From: Asticcacaulis excentricus CB 48
GTDB lineage: Bacteria > Pseudomonadota > Alphaproteobacteria > Caulobacterales > Caulobacteraceae
Assembly (NCBI RefSeq): GCF_000175215.2
Contig: NC_014817.1
Coordinates: 1,139,501 to 1,203,500, forward strand
Reading direction: 5' to 3'
Length of the DNA: 64,000 nucleotides
The notes under the pieces are model-generated. The model was not told where the DNA came from and made no database searches. It worked only from the letters and a program-made list of their open reading frames with translations. Shown here piece after piece: positions 61,507 through 64,000 of this stretch. The position numbers and the translations under genes are program-made. Numbering within the stretch: position 1 is the first letter of the stretch; every line of letters begins with the position of its first letter.

Positions 61507-62466
61507 TCAGTGTTCGGACAGGAAACCATCCATCAGATCGACAATGCGGCTGAACCACGGATCGAACAGCCAGATGTCGTGCGGGGCGTTGTCAAACGCG
61601 GTGTAGCGATAGGCAATGCCCTGCGCTTTCAATTTGGCCTCAACATCTTCGTGACCAGCGGTGAAGCGCGTCATTCCGCTGCTGATTACCAGCGTCGGCG
61701 GCGCGGCGGCGCTGACGTGCCTAGCGGCACTGGCTTCGCGCCAGCGGGCGGGTACCTTTTCCATCGCGCCGCCCAGCCACCGTCCGGCGGCAGAGGTGTC
61801 TCCCGCGGCGTTTTCGTATTGCAGGGCCAGCGGCGTGGTGAAGTCAAGTACGCCGTCAATGTCGATCAGGGCGCTGACCTGCGTGTCATCGCCCGCGCGG
61901 CTTTTGTAGAGGGGCGTGTCCGCCGTATAGGCGAGAAGCGCGGCCATCTGCCCGCCGGACGAGGCGCCGCCAATGGCCAGCCGCTTAGGGTCGATGCCAA
62001 AGGTCGTGGCTTGCCCCTTGACCCAGACGAGGGCGTCATTGACGTCGATCAGACCCGCCGGGTAGGGGGCTTCGGGTGACAGGCGAAACTCAGGCAGAAA
62101 GACGGCATAGCCGCGCTGCGCCAGCCGGGTGGCCAGAGCGTAGAAGTGCGATTTATTGCCCGACCGCCAGCCGCCACCGTGCACCAGCAGGATACCCTTG
62201 CCATTGGCGTGCCCGGCGACCGGCAGGAAGACGTCGATATGCAGTTCACGCCCGCCGATGCTTTTGTAGCGGCGGTCAAACAGCACCTTTTGCCCGCTCT
62301 GGAACTCGGCCACAGGCCAGCCTATGCCCGCATACTGATCCTTATAGCGCTCAAACCGCTGCGAGACGGTGTAGCTGTCGTCCACGGGGATCAGGTCGGC
62401 GGCGAGGGCGGGGGTCAGGAGCCCCAGACCCAGCACGGCGACGGTAAGGGCGGGCAAAAGCCGCAT
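61507..62466 (-). CDS. Alpha/beta-hydrolase esterase, HSL-like, exported
   Basis: 319 residues with a signal peptide (TPALAAD). HGGGW oxyanion motif, nucleophile Ser in GASSGGQ, an acidic residue near the C-terminal part and His in NAPHDIWLFD complete a hydrolase triad of the hormone-sensitive-lipase/BD-FAE-like group. Next to pectin methylesterase it likely removes acetyl groups from pectin or rhamnogalacturonan. It is downstream of the TonB receptor, from which a terminator-like hairpin separates it. Confidence 0.85.
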   Translation of the reverse strand: MRLLPALTVAVLGLGLLTPALAADLIPVDDSYTVSQRFERYKDQYAGIGWPVAEFQSGQKVLFDRRYKSIGGRELHIDVFLPVAGHANGKGILLVHGGGWRSGNKSHFYALATRLAQRGYAVFLPEFRLSPEAPYPAGLIDVNDALVWVKGQATTFGIDPKRLAIGGASSGGQMAALLAYTADTPLYKSRAGDDTQVSALIDIDGVLDFTTPLALQYENAAGDTSAAGRWLGGAMEKVPARWREASAARHVSAAAPPTLVISSGMTRFTAGHEDVEAKLKAQGIAYRYTAFDNAPHDIWLFDPWFSRIVDLMDGFLSEH

Positions 62467-62479
62467 GGTTTACTCCTGT

Positions 62480-62515
62480 AAAGGCGGCCACCGACGGGTG
62501 CCGATGGCCGCTTTA
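62480..62515 (-). terminator. Hairpin after the TonB receptor gene
   Basis: On the minus strand GCGGCCA (62505-62511) pairs with TGGCCGC (62484-62490), followed by CTTTAC. The T tract is short, so partial read-through into the esterase gene is plausible. Confidence 0.55.
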
Positions 62516-62520
62516 TTTTA

Positions 62521-64000
62521 TCAGTACTTATAACGCAGACCCACAATCCACTGCGCCCCGGTGTGGGTGTATTCGCGCGTCAGATCCATATCGCCCGTAT
62601 CGCCGGTGCCGTAGATGCGCTCCACTTCGTCGGTGATGTTGATGCCCTCAAAGGTCAGCGTCAAGCGCGGCGTGACGTTATAGAAGGAGGCAAAGTCCAC
62701 ATGGGTGGGGCCGTATTTGCGCTCCTGCACGTGACCATTGCCGCCCGGTTCGCTGAGCAGATAGTCGTCGCGCTTGTTGACCGACAGGCGCGCCCCGAAG
62801 GTCTCGGTGTCGTAATAGACGGTCAGGTTATAGGAGTTAGGCGACAGGCCCGTGGAGTCTTCGGCCGACACGTGGGTGTAGTTGGACGCGACGCCCAGCT
62901 TCGACCACGGCCCCGGTAGGAAGGTGAAGGGCTGGTTATAGGTCAGCTCGAAGCCCTTGACGCTGTTGCCCTTATCGCTATTGACCGGGATGGTGAAGGT
63001 GTAGGGCACCTTGGCCGGATCGGCATTGTAGGAGGTGTCGTACAGCGGGTCGGCATAGATGGCCGGCCAGAAGGACGGGTCGATCATCTGACTGACCACA
63101 TCCGTCTTCAGTGAGCGCACAATGTCCTTATGGAAGACGGTGAAGGCCAGAAGCCCCTCATTGCCAAAATACCATTCAACACCTAAGTCCACATCGTTCG
63201 ACTCATAAGGCTTCAGCGACGGGTTGCCGACATTGCCCACGGTGCGCGTGGTGTAGCCGAAGACCGGCCCCGCGATATTCAGCGAGCTGAGGCCCGGACG
63301 CGTCAGGCTGCGGCCATAGGAGGCGCGCACCACCAGGTCGCTGCGCACGTCCAGCGCCGCATTGATCGAGGGCAGGTAGTTGTCGTAATCGACATTGACC
63401 TCAACCGGCGTGCCGCTGACCCGCGCTTTGGAGCTGACCTTGGTCTTGACGTAGCGCAGACCGGCATTGGTGCGCAGGCGCATCCCGGCGATGTCGTATT
63501 CGGCGTTCAGCTCGCCATAGGCCCCCAGGGTTTCTTCGCCTACGGTCCAGCCTGCGCCGGTGTTCTCCGTATAGCCGCCCTTGATGATGCCTGCGGCGGC
63601 AATGGCCTCAAAATCGGCGACGCGGAAGGGCAGCAGGCCCGGCCCGTCCAGCCCCTTGCCGAAGTTGGAGACGGGGAAGGGACGGGTATAGTTCGACGGG
63701 TCGAAGCTGGGTGTCGCACCCAGACCTTCACCATAGCTCACCTTGCGGTCATTATAGCTGAGACCGGCCTTCAGCGACATGTTGTCGGCATTGTAGGTGG
63801 CGTCAAAGCGCGAGGTGAAGTTTTCCTTCTTCACCGTATTGATGCGATTCGAGGCCGTCAGGGCGTTGATATAGTTGCTGGCCTTGTTCGGATCATAGGT
63901 GCCGAAGCTGATGCTCGGCACATAGGCATTGCCGCTGTAGTCATAGGCGTAATAGTGCGGCACCGAGCGATAGTAGAAGCGCAGTTCGGTACGGTCGGCA
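62521..64000 (-). CDS. TonB-dependent receptor, C-terminal part (runs off the window)
   Basis: At least 493 codons, open to the window edge, so the signal peptide and plug lie outside. The barrel has the segment NPSLKPYESNDVDLGVEWYFGNEGLLAFTVFHKDI in family form (SNDVDLGVEWYFG, FHKDI), close to the receptor at 15101 (SDEYDLGVEWYFG), and ends in the typical aromatic GLRYKY. It heads the group with an esterase and pectin methylesterase, so it likely imports pectin-derived oligosaccharides. Confidence 0.9.
   Translation of the reverse strand, partial: ADRTELRFYYRSVPHYYAYDYSGNAYVPSISFGTYDPNKASNYINALTASNRINTVKKENFTSRFDATYNADNMSLKAGLSYNDRKVSYGEGLGATPSFDPSNYTRPFPVSNFGKGLDGPGLLPFRVADFEAIAAAGIIKGGYTENTGAGWTVGEETLGAYGELNAEYDIAGMRLRTNAGLRYVKTKVSSKARVSGTPVEVNVDYDNYLPSINAALDVRSDLVVRASYGRSLTRPGLSSLNIAGPVFGYTTRTVGNVGNPSLKPYESNDVDLGVEWYFGNEGLLAFTVFHKDIVRSLKTDVVSQMIDPSFWPAIYADPLYDTSYNADPAKVPYTFTIPVNSDKGNSVKGFELTYNQPFTFLPGPWSKLGVASNYTHVSAEDSTGLSPNSYNLTVYYDTETFGARLSVNKRDDYLLSEPGGNGHVQERKYGPTHVDFASFYNVTPRLTLTFEGINITDEVERIYGTGDTGDMDLTREYTHTGAQWIVGLRYKY

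Noticed and set aside
1..64000. CRISPR arrays, tRNA/rRNA genes, insertion sequences, prophage
   Set aside because: No regularly spaced repeats, no cloverleaf with conserved T-loop, no transposase or phage ORF was recognised on either strand. Small or unusual RNAs could still be missed by eye.

Overview
The window is GC-rich DNA from a Gram-negative bacterium. TonB-dependent receptors, a MucR regulator, flavin-dependent tryptophan-halogenase paralogues with cupin-like partners, a TorF-type porin and many secreted plant-polymer hydrolases together suggest an alphaproteobacterium of the Caulobacterales, perhaps Asticcacaulis. The family and genus are inferences from gene content. No rRNA, tRNA, CRISPR array, IS element or prophage gene was seen.

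Layout. 1-1.7 kb: end of an RND efflux operon (permease tail, outer-membrane lipoprotein). 1.8-13.1 kb: a halogenase island with a DUF6445 protein, two cupin-like proteins, three tandem tryptophan-halogenase family proteins (the middle one lacks the catalytic residues) and a TonB-dependent receptor. 13.1-22.8 kb: MucR, a PI-PLC-like enzyme divergent from a second TonB receptor, a GGDEF-EAL protein, a twin-TM protein, a fasciclin protein, a DCC protein and a CehA-type metallohydrolase. 22.9-28.3 kb: trans-4-hydroxyproline catabolism (GntR/FCD regulator, epimerase, DHDPS-family deaminase, FAD oxidase, M24 prolidase-like peptidase). 28.4-39.9 kb: GH2 beta-galactosidase, LacI regulator, GH3, carboxylesterase and a second GH3. 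40.1-40.9 kb: a decayed amino-acid permease pseudogene. 40.9-45.5 kb: a DctB/DctD-like two-component system divergent from dctA. 45.7-52.8 kb: a porin-like protein, then a NtrY-like kinase and Fis-type regulator divergent from a MacAB-like ABC exporter. 52.8-64 kb: a hexuronate/pectin and L-fucose/L-galactose locus with an ACS-family MFS transporter, GH95, IclR regulator, LgoD-like dehydrogenase, DUF3422 protein, pectin methylesterase, acyl esterase and a third (partial) TonB receptor.

How the genes may work together. Much of the window fits a plant cell-wall degrader. The same 11-base operator-like sequence lies in the divergent hydroxyproline promoter region and upstream of the beta-galactosidase, which suggests joint control of hydroxyproline-rich glycoprotein (extensin/arabinogalactan-protein) breakdown. 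LacI-type palindromes lie between the GH3 and carboxylesterase genes. The dicarboxylate regulator has lost the sigma54-contact GAFTGA motif, and the dctA upstream region has an extended -10 sigma70-type promoter with two matching palindromes near -41.5 and -73.5. This agrees with a response regulator re-wired to sigma70.
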